From JANWKA01 sp035533815 (lineage in GTDB: Bacteria > Bacteroidota > Bacteroidia > Chitinophagales > Chitinophagaceae), in contig DATLTB010000010.1 of the NCBI GenBank assembly GCA_035533815.1, positions 1 to 37,629 of the forward strand: 37,629 nt of DNA, written 5' to 3'. This document shows, one piece after another, positions 15,611 to 24,945 of this stretch (positions within the stretch are counted from its first letter, which is position 1; every line of letters begins with the position of its first letter). Both the position numbers and the translations under genes were made by a program. The notes beneath the pieces were generated by a model that was not told the origin of the DNA, did no database searches, and saw only the letters and a list, made by a program, of their open reading frames with translations.

Positions 15611-18031
15611 TTACCGGCTGCCAATGGCTTCCACTTTGCAGGTACCTGACTGCAAACCTGGAGCATCTGCCTGTATCCGGATAGTCCCTGATTGTTTATC
15701 CGACTGCAGGATGAACTGGCATTTTCCATTGAACAGCTTCCTGCTGTAATGGCCATCCATATATTGATCGGGTTCATGGCTGCTGGGATCTCCATTACCT
15801 ACCCCAATGATCCTGCCGGCACCGAAGACCGAAAAATGGATCAGTTCATCCGCATCCGGAACAGCCAGTCCATTGCGGTCATCCACCGTGACATTCACTA
15901 CATCCACATCCTCACTGTCGGCCAGGATTCTTTTTCGGGCAGGCTCCAGCACAAGCTGGTATGGACTACCTGTAGTGACCACGCTATCCCTGATCTGTCT
16001 GTCTTTCCAGTAACCAATAGCAGTCAGGATGCCCGGACTGTAATTCACGGTCCACTGAAGGTGACCATTGCGGGGCATATCCTTCGTACCCTGGCTTTTA
16101 CCGTTGAGTAATAATTTCACGCTGTCCGCATTGCTGTTTACCCAGACTTCAATAGGTTTCCCCTCTTTGCCTTTCCAGTTCCAATGAGGCGCAATATGCA
16201 GGATATCCCGGTCCGACCACCAGGACTGGTAATAATAATAGATATTCTTCGGAAATCCGCACATATCCATCACCCCGAAATGGGAATTGATATTGGGCCA
16301 TTGATATGGAGTGGGTTCACCCCGGTAGTCAAAACCCGTCCAGACAAATCCACCCATGAACCAGGGACGTGCTGCAGCAATGGTCCACCATTGTTCCGCC
16401 GTGGTGGCCCACCAGGGATGGGTCAGATCAAAATCCGGCACATATCCCCTTATGGAGTCCACCTGATATATTCCGCGGTCAGATACGGTGCTGCCCATTT
16501 CAGTGCCTATCACCGGCTGATCCGGATGGTCCCTGTGATAATCATCTATAGCGGAAATCCGGTAATTGAATCCCCGGACCGGAATGACTTGATTGATCCC
16601 CTGATATACATTCCCTTCATCTGCTGCATAGGTGCAGGTCCTGGTGGGATCCAGCATGTGTTGCTCCTGGATCAGGGTCCTGGCTATCCGCCTACCTGTA
16701 TTATCTGCCTGAACCCAGCCTTCTTCATTCCCGATGGACCACATAAATACACTGGGGTGATTGCGGTCCCGTTTAATCTGGCGCTTAAACTGCCCCTGGT
16801 ATTCTGCACTGCTGTTCAGTAACCTGTTCTCGTCCAGGACCAGCAACCCCAGACTATCACAGGCATCCAGCAATTCGGGGGTGGGTGCATTATGGCTGGT
16901 CCGCAAGGCATTGGCCCCCATCTGTTTCAACAAGCCAACCCGGTAATACTGCAGGTAATCAGGCATTGCTGTCCCCACCCCTTCAAAATCCTGGTGGCAG
17001 CAAACCCCCTGGATTTCCACGTGTTTCCCATTCAGGAAAACTCCTTTATCCCTGCTGATCAAAATCGTTCGGATCCCGAACCTGACCTTCAGGCTGTCCA
17101 CCACCTTGCCTGCGGATTTTACCAGGGTTATTACCCGGTACAGATAGGGATCGTCCAGGGACCATAACCGGGCTGATTTCAGATCGATCACTGAAATGAT
17201 CTTCCGGTGGCTATCAACACCAAGGGAAAAAGGCCGGGCTGCTGATACAGCCAGGACTTTTCCCGCCCTGTCAGCGATATAGGAAATGACTGTACCCCGG
17301 GATGACTGATCCCGCTGATTCTGCAGGGTGGTCTCCACCGTGATCGCGGCAGCCCGACCCCGGACAACAGCATGCACGTACATACCATCCGGAGCAATAT
17401 GCAGCTTATCTGATACTGTCAGCCACGCATGGCGGTAAATACCTGCTCCTTCATAAAACCATCCCTCAAACTGGGTGGCGTCCACCCTTACCACCAATAC
17501 ATTGCTGGCATTGTAATGCAAAAAATCGGTCAGGTCATAGCGGATACCGATATACCCCGACAGGTCAGATCCCAGATAATTTCCATTCAGCCAAACCTGG
17601 CTGTTCCGGTAAATTCCATCAAAGCGAAGGACAACCCGTCTTCCCGAATCCCTTTCCGGAATGAAAAAAGTCTTCCGGTACCAGCCAATGCTGGTCTGGG
17701 GATACAGGCCGCCAATGGGTTTATATCCGTGCGCCATGATATTATAATCCGGAGAATGCACAAAGGGAAGAGAGACCACCCAGTCATTGGGCAACTGCAC
17801 ATCCTTCCAGCTGCTATCCTGGAATGCAGGAGATATACAAGTTCCGCGTGTACCTGCTTCCTTGGAAAAAATATTAGCGATCCCATAGTTAAAATCCATT
17901 GCAGGATTATTCGCACTGCCAAAGTGAAATTTCCAACCCAGATCGAAATTGATTTTTTTCCGTCCCTGGGAAAAACCACAGAAAAAACAAAATAGGGAAA
18001 AGCAGGCGGGCAATATGGATTTACGGATCAT
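15611..18031 (-). CDS. GH2 beta-galactosidase, secreted
   Basis: An 806-residue family 2 hydrolase with a Sec signal (ends FSQG, about residue 22). Order: jelly-roll sugar-binding domain (30-210), immunoglobulin-like domain (210-325), TIM barrel (330-620), then DUF4982-like and further Ig-like domains to the end, the layout of Bacteroidota beta-galactosidases such as the BoGH2/BIGa group. The acid/base is Glu436 in SIGNEEGW and the nucleophile Glu511 in IGTEMG. The NHPSVFMWS motif is present. It would release galactose from the oligomers made by GH53. Operon with the downstream GH53 on the minus strand. Other beta-linked substrates (glucuronide, mannoside) are less likely but not excluded. 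Confidence 0.93.
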   Translation of the reverse strand: MIRKSILPACFSLFCFFCGFSQGRKKINFDLGWKFHFGSANNPAMDFNYGIANIFSKEAGTRGTCISPAFQDSSWKDVQLPNDWVVSLPFVHSPDYNIMAHGYKPIGGLYPQTSIGWYRKTFFIPERDSGRRVVLRFDGIYRNSQVWLNGNYLGSDLSGYIGIRYDLTDFLHYNASNVLVVRVDATQFEGWFYEGAGIYRHAWLTVSDKLHIAPDGMYVHAVVRGRAAAITVETTLQNQRDQSSRGTVISYIADRAGKVLAVSAARPFSLGVDSHRKIISVIDLKSARLWSLDDPYLYRVITLVKSAGKVVDSLKVRFGIRTILISRDKGVFLNGKHVEIQGVCCHQDFEGVGTAMPDYLQYYRVGLLKQMGANALRTSHNAPTPELLDACDSLGLLVLDENRLLNSSAEYQGQFKRQIKRDRNHPSVFMWSIGNEEGWVQADNTGRRIARTLIQEQHMLDPTRTCTYAADEGNVYQGINQVIPVRGFNYRISAIDDYHRDHPDQPVIGTEMGSTVSDRGIYQVDSIRGYVPDFDLTHPWWATTAEQWWTIAAARPWFMGGFVWTGFDYRGEPTPYQWPNINSHFGVMDMCGFPKNIYYYYQSWWSDRDILHIAPHWNWKGKEGKPIEVWVNSNADSVKLLLNGKSQGTKDMPRNGHLQWTVNYSPGILTAIGYWKDRQIRDSVVTTGSPYQLVLEPARKRILADSEDVDVVNVTVDDRNGLAVPDADELIHFSVFGAGRIIGVGNGDPSSHEPDQYMDGHYSRKLFNGKCQFILQSDKQSGTIRIQADAPGLQSGTCKVEAIGSR

Positions 18032-18201
18032 CAGGTTGTGGTTTGTGCATGATCAGGAGGAAGGATAAACAAAAACTGCAATATTCAATCAACCAGGCAA
18101 ATACCGGATCATGGAACTTTCAGCTTACCTGATCCTGCATTTCCAAATCCCGGTATATGTATTATTTAGTTCAGGATTACCCCCCTTCCCGGTTAATTCC
18201 A

Positions 18202-18238
18202 CGATTGCCAGCCAGGGATTTCTCCCTGGCTACAATCG
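18202..18238. repeat. Extended hairpin in the divergent GH2 spacer
   Basis: Outer arms CGATTG (18202-18207) and CAATCG (18233-18238) enclose a 9-bp stem AGCCAGGGA/TCCCTGGCT with a TTTC loop; only three bases stay unpaired between the two stems. There is no T-tract, so it is not a simple terminator. It lies between the two GH2 genes, outside any reading frame. Role unknown; it could be an RNA structure in the leader of either gene or a palindromic protein site. Confidence 0.6.
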
Positions 18239-18343
18239 ATTAAAATAAAACTAACCAGTAAAAACAAACTTCCAAAAACCTGGGTAAGCGCCCATCAGCT
18301 CCAAGGCTTAATACATCCCTTTTACAGGGCCCAAAGTAGGTAA

Positions 18344-18357
18344 TGTAAACGTTTACA
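18344..18357. promoter_or_regulatory. Perfect LacI-type operator palindrome
   Basis: TGTAAACGTTTACA is a 14-bp perfect palindrome with the central CG and the TGnAAnCGnTTnCA pattern that LacI/GalR/CcpA-family repressors bind. It lies 192 bases before the ATG of the plus-strand GH2 and 313 bases before the minus-strand GH2 start, so it could control either or both. No LacI-family gene is in the window. Confidence 0.65.
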
Positions 18358-18548
18358 CAATAATACTGTCCTTTTTTTATAAATCCAAATATTTGTGTGC
18401 AATGGAGAATCCATGCTGAATCTCCAAAAGATATGCGCTCATACCGAACAATCCAGGTTGATGGTCCTGTGGATTTGTATTAAAGGTTAAATTAATCCTG
18501 CATTTCTGAGATACAATAGTTAATTTGGAAGTTCTTAAAAAACCGAAC

Positions 18549-21347
18549 ATGCGTGTAGTCCGTTTCAGCCTGGTGGCTATTCTCACCACCGGAACCCTAA
18601 CTCCTGTATTGTTGAAAGCACAGCAGGCTGCGGTCTGGCAAATGCAGCTCACCCGATTTGACCTGCAGTCGTCGGCCATTGTCACCGCTCCCGGGGATTC
18701 ATTATCCAACAAGCAATATTCCGATAAAAACTATTGGTTCCCGGTAAAAGTGCCTTCCACTGTACTTACCGGACTTGTTGCCAACCATGTTTATCCCAGC
18801 CCTTATATCGGCATGAACAATATGATGATCCCCGATGCATCGGATTCTTTTAATCACCAATGGGGTCTGGAAAAATATTCTTTCCTCCCCAATGAGGCCA
18901 ATCCCTGGAAAAAACCCTACTGGTACCGGACGGTGTTCCAGGTTCCGGCATCAGCTAAAGGAAAATATTTTCAACTGATCTTTAAAGGCATTAATTACCG
19001 GGCCGAAGTTTGGCTGAACGGCAGCCTGATTGCCGATTCTGCTCAAATGGCCGGTATGTTTGCCCAATACAGCCTCAATGTAACCGATCATATCCATGCC
19101 GGAAGTGATAATGTACTCGCAGTAAAGATCTACCCGCTGGATTATCCCGGCCTGCCTTCCCATCCCCAGATCAATGCACTCGGCCCCTTCTATGCCAATG
19201 GAGGCCCCACCGGGGATATTGGCAAGAATGTCACCATGCTTTGTTCGATCGGATGGGACTGGATGCCAGCAGTCAGGGATCGGAATATCGGGATCTGGCA
19301 GCCGGTTTACCTGAGGGCTACCGGACCCGTGGTCATCCGCCATCCCCATATCGTCACCACCCTTCCAGCCCTGCCTGAAACCAATCTGGCCCGGATCGCC
19401 CTGCATCTGTCTTTAGCCAATTACAGTAATCAGCACCAGGATGGCCGGCTGAAAGTCACCATTTCCCCGGCAACTTTCCCCGGTGCTGCCATCAACCTTG
19501 AACAGGCTGTTTCCCTTGAGCCGGGAACTTCCCGCCATCTTGACCTGACTGCAGACCGTTTTGCACAACTGGTCATCCATAATCCCCATCTCTGGTGGCC
19601 GAATGGTTATGGCAAACCTGAACTTTACCGCCTGAGGCTGCAGTACATCCATGGTAGCCAGGTCTCAGATGACACCAGTTTTTTATTTGGCATCCGTACG
19701 GTCAGTTCCCAGGTAGTGAATGTGAATGGTTGGCCAAGAAGGGATTTCTATGTAAATGGTAAATGGATTCACCTGCTGGGCGGCGCCTGGGTGCCGGATA
19801 TGATGCTTAACCGGGATTCTGCCCGGTATGACAATGAACTGCGCCTTTGCCGTAACGGCAATGTGAACCTGGTCCGGATCTGGGGAGGGGGCATTGCACC
19901 ACCGGATATCTTCTTTGATTTGGCGGACCGGTATGGACTGCTGGTCTGGCAGGATTTCTGGATCACCGGGGATACCCAGGGTCAGTTCAAAGGGTCAGAC
20001 AAATGGCCGATCCAGGGGAATATTTTCATCCGCAATATGGTCAGCACCATCAACCGCTTACGCAATCATCCCAGTTTGCTGGTATGGACCGGAGGCAATG
20101 AGGGTCATGCCCGGAAAGAATTGTATGATGCCATGCGAAAGAGTATCTCCACCCTTGACGGCACGCGTCCCTTCATTCCAAGCTCTTCAGGATATGCCCG
20201 CTTACCGGCAGGATGGAAAGGCAGCTGGCCGGATAACCAGCCTTCCGGGGTATACAGCGGAGGTCCCTATTCCTGGCAGGATGAAGCCAGGTATTACCAG
20301 CTGGTTGATCGGGGCAGGGACTGGGTATTCAAAGATGAAACCGGAATCCCTTCCCAGGTTCCGTATTCAGATCTATCCCGGGTGATCCCCGACCTGGTTC
20401 CCGACACCACACTTCCGTTTCCGCTGAATAATACCTGGGGATATCATGACGCCTGTGTAGGCAATGGCCATTATGATTTGTATTATCAGGCGATGGTTAA
20501 CCGCTATGGTTCCCCGCTCAGTGTGAAAGATTTTTCCAGTAAGATGCAACTGATGAATGCCACAGGTTATCAGGCCATTTTCGAATCCGTCGGTCATAAG
20601 CTGAATGAAACAGGAGGGGTGATGCTCTGGAAGCTCAATGCTGCATTTCCCAGCGTCATCTGGCAGGTCTATGACTGGTTTCTGGTGCCGAATGCAGGGT
20701 ATTATTTCATGCAGAATGCCTGCGAACCCCTGCATGTACAGCTGAACCTGGATGATTCTGCAGTGGCTGTGGTGAACCGTACTTTTATACCATACCGGGG
20801 CCTTCGCATAGAGGCCACTGGCTATTCTCCGGAAGGACAAACCTTATTCCACCGAAGTGCCAGGATGGATATGGACAGTACCGGCGCCACGGAAGCGTTT
20901 TCCCTGGACCAGCAACTTGCTACCCAGCAGGGCATCATATTCCTGGTGCTGAATGTAAATGATGGGGAAGGAAAGCTGATCTCCCATAATGTATATTGGA
21001 TGGCTCCGGGTCATGATTTCCGGGATCTGGCTCAGATGCCCCATACCGGAGTAACTGTGAAGCTGGTCCGAACAGTCAGGCAGGGAGCCCATACAAAATT
21101 GATGCTGAAGTTCAGTAATCCATCTCACCAGCTTGCCTTTTTTATTCATGCTGCGCTTCAGTCCGGGGGAAAGGAGTTATTACCTTCATTCTGGTCAACC
21201 AACTATTTTTCCCTGGCCCCCGGGGAATCCCTCCTCGTTCAGGTGAGCTGTGCTTCGGATAAACTGAGCGGCAGGCCCGTGGATCTCAGTATGGAAGGAT
21301 GGAATGTCCACCATCAACTCCTGCCTATTTCGGTGGTCAACAGATAA
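18549..21347 (+). CDS. GH2 hydrolase, exo-beta-glucosaminidase/mannosidase-like
   Basis: 932 residues from the ATG at 18549; a TTG 24 bases earlier gives a longer frame but a poorer signal peptide. Sec signal to about residue 25. A galactose-binding-like domain (about 60-260), Ig-like domains and the TIM barrel (about 400-690) follow. The acid/base is Glu518 in WTGGNEGH and the nucleophile Glu597 in KDETGIPS. The NGGPTGDIG stretch, WVPDMM, RIWGGGIAPPDIFFD and the C-terminal beta domains resemble the exo-beta-D-glucosaminidase (CsxA) and beta-mannosidase branch of GH2 rather than classic beta-galactosidases. Substrate is therefore uncertain; in this locus it may act on a beta-linked sugar of the arabinogalactan. 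Likely regulated through the LacI-type palindrome upstream. Confidence 0.9.
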   Translation: MRVVRFSLVAILTTGTLTPVLLKAQQAAVWQMQLTRFDLQSSAIVTAPGDSLSNKQYSDKNYWFPVKVPSTVLTGLVANHVYPSPYIGMNNMMIPDASDSFNHQWGLEKYSFLPNEANPWKKPYWYRTVFQVPASAKGKYFQLIFKGINYRAEVWLNGSLIADSAQMAGMFAQYSLNVTDHIHAGSDNVLAVKIYPLDYPGLPSHPQINALGPFYANGGPTGDIGKNVTMLCSIGWDWMPAVRDRNIGIWQPVYLRATGPVVIRHPHIVTTLPALPETNLARIALHLSLANYSNQHQDGRLKVTISPATFPGAAINLEQAVSLEPGTSRHLDLTADRFAQLVIHNPHLWWPNGYGKPELYRLRLQYIHGSQVSDDTSFLFGIRTVSSQVVNVNGWPRRDFYVNGKWIHLLGGAWVPDMMLNRDSARYDNELRLCRNGNVNLVRIWGGGIAPPDIFFDLADRYGLLVWQDFWITGDTQGQFKGSDKWPIQGNIFIRNMVSTINRLRNHPSLLVWTGGNEGHARKELYDAMRKSISTLDGTRPFIPSSSGYARLPAGWKGSWPDNQPSGVYSGGPYSWQDEARYYQLVDRGRDWVFKDETGIPSQVPYSDLSRVIPDLVPDTTLPFPLNNTWGYHDACVGNGHYDLYYQAMVNRYGSPLSVKDFSSKMQLMNATGYQAIFESVGHKLNETGGVMLWKLNAAFPSVIWQVYDWFLVPNAGYYFMQNACEPLHVQLNLDDSAVAVVNRTFIPYRGLRIEATGYSPEGQTLFHRSARMDMDSTGATEAFSLDQQLATQQGIIFLVLNVNDGEGKLISHNVYWMAPGHDFRDLAQMPHTGVTVKLVRTVRQGAHTKLMLKFSNPSHQLAFFIHAALQSGGKELLPSFWSTNYFSLAPGESLLVQVSCASDKLSGRPVDLSMEGWNVHHQLLPISVVNR

Positions 21348-21446
21348 AAGATCCGCAGAGCCTCCCCTGGAAGCCGGAACAACCATTAATTAACCGGACT
21401 TCAGGATTTTCGATGGCGGTCAGCTATGCCCCACTGGAATTCCCAT

Positions 21447-23483
21447 TCATTTATTTTTCATTGCCACGATCACCACATCCTTTACCCTGCGCGGAAGAAA
21501 GACCGTCATTTCCCCTGTTCCCCGGTTTGCCCAGCTATAATAGGGAATTGCGGTAAAGGGATGGATAACGGATCGCAAGGACAGCCCGTCTTTATCGACT
21601 TCAAGGACCGGTACCTGGCCGGTGATCACTTCCACCCCTCCCAGTAGATCCGGCCGGAAATCCGCAGTAAGGGCGGCTTTATCCGGAAGGATGAGGTTAC
21701 TCGTCCTTCCCTGATTATCCTTCCATTCCGCACAATAAACGATTGGACCACGCTGTAAGGCTACCTGATTACGGTCATTGACTACCCGGTCATTGGTGAT
21801 CACCCGGCGGATATGCATGGGCATATCCAGTTCCACGCTATCTCCTTTTTCCCAGTTCCGGTCCAGCACGGCATACCCCTTTTCCATCCTGTAGCGTGCA
21901 GGGGACCCATTTATTTTTAAAACCATCGGGGAGGATGCGGAATCCAGGAAACTGTACAGGTTCCCGTCCACAGGATGTTTGCCCAGCCAGCCGGGGATCC
22001 GGATAAACAGGGGGAAAGTCCGGGGGCCGCGGGGATTTACGGCTATTTTTACCTGTCCATCCCAGGGATAATTTGTCCGTTGGATAAGCTGGACATCATC
22101 ATGGTCCGGTAGTTTGAAACTGGCTGTGCTTCCGGCAAAAAGATTGACATAGATACCCCCATTCCCCTGGGCATAGACCAGACCTGGAATGGCCGGAATA
22201 AGCCGGACAATATTAGTGGGACAGCAGGAACAGGGGAACCAGGGAGAACGCGCTGGTTCCAGATCGGGGTGGTGAAAATCTTCCCTGACCTCCATGGCAT
22301 TACTGTAAAAAAAATGATCTCCATCCAGGGATACCCCCGAAAGTAATCCGTTATACAGGGTCTTTTCCAGCACATTTATATATTTAGCCTCACCGGTCAG
22401 CCGGAACATGCGTTCATTCCAAAGGATACATCCGACCGCTGCGCAGGTCTCATTGTAAGCCGTGCGGTTGGGCAGCTGGTAATCCCGGCCAAAACCTTCC
22501 CAGTTTCCAACCGCCCCGATACCTCCGGTGATATAGAGTTTGGTGTATACCATGTCTTTCCAGATCAGGTTCAGTGCTTTCAGGTAACCTGAATCCCTTT
22601 TCAGGGCAACCAGATCTGTCATGGCACTATACAGGTACATGGCCCGGACGGCATGGCCTTCCGCTTTTGTCTGATCAACGACCGGTGTGTCATCCTGGCT
22701 GTAAGCACCGGTGCTGTAGGGATCAGCGGGATCGGCACCCGGATGCTTGATGGTGCCCCGCTGATTGATTAAAAATTCCGCCAGATCCAGGTACTTCGAC
22801 TGATGGGTCACTCCATATAATTTGATCAGTCCGATTTCAATTTCCTCATGACCTGAGGCGATCTTCCTTTTTTCGGGCCCGAAAGTGGAAGCAATCAGGT
22901 CAGCGTTTTTCAGGGCCACATCCAGCAGGGATCTTTTACCAGTTGCCTGGTAATAGGCTACAGCGGCTTCATACAGGTGGCCTGCATCATAGAATTCATG
23001 GCTTCCGTTCCGTTCATTTATCCAGCGCTGGGGACCCATCCAGTTTAATAAGTTTGGCGCTCCCGTTTCACGGGGGGTGTATAAATAGCCATCTCCCCGC
23101 TGTGCTGCAGCCACAATGGCAATGATGCTGTCCATAAATTTTTCCAACCTGGCATCCGGGTGATCCATAAGGCTATATGAAGCTCCTTCCAGGGACTTGT
23201 AAATATCCGAATCATCGAAGGGGTAAATACCGCAGAATTTGCCCTTGACCCCCTGGGCGGCATATACAAAATTGGTCAGCCTGCCTTGTTGCAGGCATTC
23301 CGCCAGTACATGGGGCTGGGTGAGGGTGCGGTCCCTGGCCATGACAGGAGTCCAGAAACCATCATCCATGGTTATGCTGCTGAGCGGGATCTGCCGGATG
23401 GCATATCCCGTCTTCTGGGCTTCGACATGGAAAGCGATCAATAAGCTGCAGAGCCATACAGTCAACCGGAATAAATTTCTCAT
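21447..23483 (-). CDS. GH127 beta-L-arabinofuranosidase
   Basis: A 678-residue protein of family 127 (former DUF1680). Sec signal ending VEAQ (residue 23). The (alpha/alpha)6 barrel spans about 30-430. The zinc site and active centre are visible: Glu345 and Cys347 in NETCAAVG, and Cys420/Cys421 in CSCCPTN; the Cys equivalent to the known nucleophile is Cys420. Beta-sandwich domains follow to the end. GH127 enzymes remove beta-L-arabinofuranose, as found in extensin-type glycoproteins and some pectic chains. It converges on the plus-strand GH2 with 99 bases between the stops and has its own upstream region with an AAACCGGTTT palindrome. It extends the arabinose-releasing capacity of the locus to beta linkages. 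Confidence 0.94.
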   Translation of the reverse strand: MRNLFRLTVWLCSLLIAFHVEAQKTGYAIRQIPLSSITMDDGFWTPVMARDRTLTQPHVLAECLQQGRLTNFVYAAQGVKGKFCGIYPFDDSDIYKSLEGASYSLMDHPDARLEKFMDSIIAIVAAAQRGDGYLYTPRETGAPNLLNWMGPQRWINERNGSHEFYDAGHLYEAAVAYYQATGKRSLLDVALKNADLIASTFGPEKRKIASGHEEIEIGLIKLYGVTHQSKYLDLAEFLINQRGTIKHPGADPADPYSTGAYSQDDTPVVDQTKAEGHAVRAMYLYSAMTDLVALKRDSGYLKALNLIWKDMVYTKLYITGGIGAVGNWEGFGRDYQLPNRTAYNETCAAVGCILWNERMFRLTGEAKYINVLEKTLYNGLLSGVSLDGDHFFYSNAMEVREDFHHPDLEPARSPWFPCSCCPTNIVRLIPAIPGLVYAQGNGGIYVNLFAGSTASFKLPDHDDVQLIQRTNYPWDGQVKIAVNPRGPRTFPLFIRIPGWLGKHPVDGNLYSFLDSASSPMVLKINGSPARYRMEKGYAVLDRNWEKGDSVELDMPMHIRRVITNDRVVNDRNQVALQRGPIVYCAEWKDNQGRTSNLILPDKAALTADFRPDLLGGVEVITGQVPVLEVDKDGLSLRSVIHPFTAIPYYSWANRGTGEMTVFLPRRVKDVVIVAMKNK

Positions 23484-23534
23484 CTAGATTCAATTAAGTC
23501 GGTAAAAAAAACATTTCCTCCGAAAGTAAATGGC

Positions 23535-23544
23535 AAACCGGTTT
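23535..23544. promoter_or_regulatory. AAACCGGTTT palindrome before GH127
   Basis: A 10-bp perfect palindrome with central CCGG, 52 bases upstream of the GH127 start on the minus strand, next to a promoter-like TACTTTCG (7 of 8 to TAnnTTTG). AAACCGGTTT is a common LacI-family half-site arrangement, but it is short enough to occur by chance. Confidence 0.3.
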
Positions 23545-23659
23545 AAATATAAGAAAACTGGATGCTTCCAGCAACAATTTGGACCGATCTGGCAGTGGAA
23601 CACACTCCATGATGGTAAATGATTGGAATTGCAGCAGGCAATATTGTTTGGCATTCCGG

Positions 23660-24934
23660 TCAGTAATTCTTTAACCGGATAAACCAGAGGCTTTTGATGA
23701 CAATATTCAATTTGAGCAGGAAATAATTTTCTTCAATCAACCCGTTTCCGATGGTGCCCCGCCGCCCCGCTTCAAAACCAGCATTGAAGTACAAAGTGTT
23801 GTCCCGGTTTGGAAAACTAACTCCCAGGGTAAGCCCATAGCCGGTCAGCTGCTCATTGTTGATCTTCAGGTAAGAATTCTCATAATAAGCCCCTCCCTGG
23901 AAAACATAACGCTCCAGATAATTATTGGTGTTCGGAGTAAATATGGCATATTCAATTCCCATCGAATACCGGCTGGAATTCACCAGGCTGGTTCCGGAAG
24001 ACTCGATCTTCAGGGGGGACCACCTGTAGCTTTTATAATCACCGGCCAGGGTAAGCTTATCATTGCTGATGAGGGAAAACCCCACTCCATAATATTCAGG
24101 CAGGGTAGTATTCCCAATCATGGCTGATAAATTCTTCAGGGTGTCCCCGGTCGATCCTTCCAGTAGGGTATTGTTGTCGGTTCTCAGGTTAGTCTTCAAG
24201 CTATATACGACCCCGACCCGGTAAGCCAGGTGTTTGTTGAGAATATTCTGGTATTGCAATCCTCCCTGTAAATAAACACCGCGCATGAAACTCGTCTGGA
24301 GTGCGGTCAGGGTGTCCTGGGAAAACCCGCCCTGCAGTTGCTCAGACTGGTTGATGGAACCAAACAGGAAGGACGAAGATATTCCGGCTGACAGGTGTTT
24401 GCCGATATTCAGCGCATTCACCCAGTACAAGTTAGTCAGGCCTCCGTTGCCATTATTAATGGTGGTGAAAATATCCGGGCTCCCGATCACATAGTTCTGG
24501 GTGGTCACCCCGTAATCCACGGTACTGAATGGCTTGATCCCAGCTCCGGTGGTCCAGATCCGGCTTGCCCTGAATCCAAAGGCAATTTTTTCAAAGTTCA
24601 GGTCGCTGCCATACTGGGCAGCGTTATAGTTGTCCCGGTAAGTCACTGTTTTTTCCCTTGCTGAAATCTCAAATACAAATGCTTTTAATTCCAGGGAGGA
24701 ATAGGAAGCTGGATTCAGGTTATTGAGGTATTTCGGAGAAGAAAGTCCGATCCCGGTGCTGCCCAGCCCATCCGTCCTCCCGTAATCCCGGTAATCAATG
24801 TCTCCGATACCGAACATGGCATAGGGAGAACTGACTGGGTTCTGTGCGCAGACAGGTTCCCCCAGCAGGGCAAACAGGATAAGACCAGGCAAAATACGCA
24901 TCAGGGAGCTGGACATAATCCGGTGGTTTACCAT
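23660..24934 (-). CDS. Outer-membrane beta-barrel protein partnered with DUF4270
   Basis: A 424-residue protein with a Sec signal (ends VCAQ, about residue 31). The mature part opens with NPVSSPYAMFGIGDI and YGRTDGLGSTGIGL, wording seen in a Bacteroidota group of barrel proteins distantly like FadL/OmpP1. The rest alternates hydrophobic/aromatic beta-strands with Asn/Gly turns, fitting a 12-14 strand barrel. It starts 11 bases after the DUF4270 lipoprotein stop, so the two form an operon and probably act together at the outer membrane. Substrate unknown. The start at 24934 is one of several in-frame Mets; M12 would also leave a full signal peptide. Confidence 0.85.
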   Translation of the reverse strand: MVNHRIMSSSLMRILPGLILFALLGEPVCAQNPVSSPYAMFGIGDIDYRDYGRTDGLGSTGIGLSSPKYLNNLNPASYSSLELKAFVFEISAREKTVTYRDNYNAAQYGSDLNFEKIAFGFRASRIWTTGAGIKPFSTVDYGVTTQNYVIGSPDIFTTINNGNGGLTNLYWVNALNIGKHLSAGISSSFLFGSINQSEQLQGGFSQDTLTALQTSFMRGVYLQGGLQYQNILNKHLAYRVGVVYSLKTNLRTDNNTLLEGSTGDTLKNLSAMIGNTTLPEYYGVGFSLISNDKLTLAGDYKSYRWSPLKIESSGTSLVNSSRYSMGIEYAIFTPNTNNYLERYVFQGGAYYENSYLKINNEQLTGYGLTLGVSFPNRDNTLYFNAGFEAGRRGTIGNGLIEENYFLLKLNIVIKSLWFIRLKNY

Positions 24935-24945
24935 GGCTGGAGTCC

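Noticed and set aside
16184..16822. Plus-strand open frame of about 210 codons inside the GH2 gene
   Set aside because: Antisense to the GH2 barrel; Pro/Ile-rich composition typical of a shadow frame.
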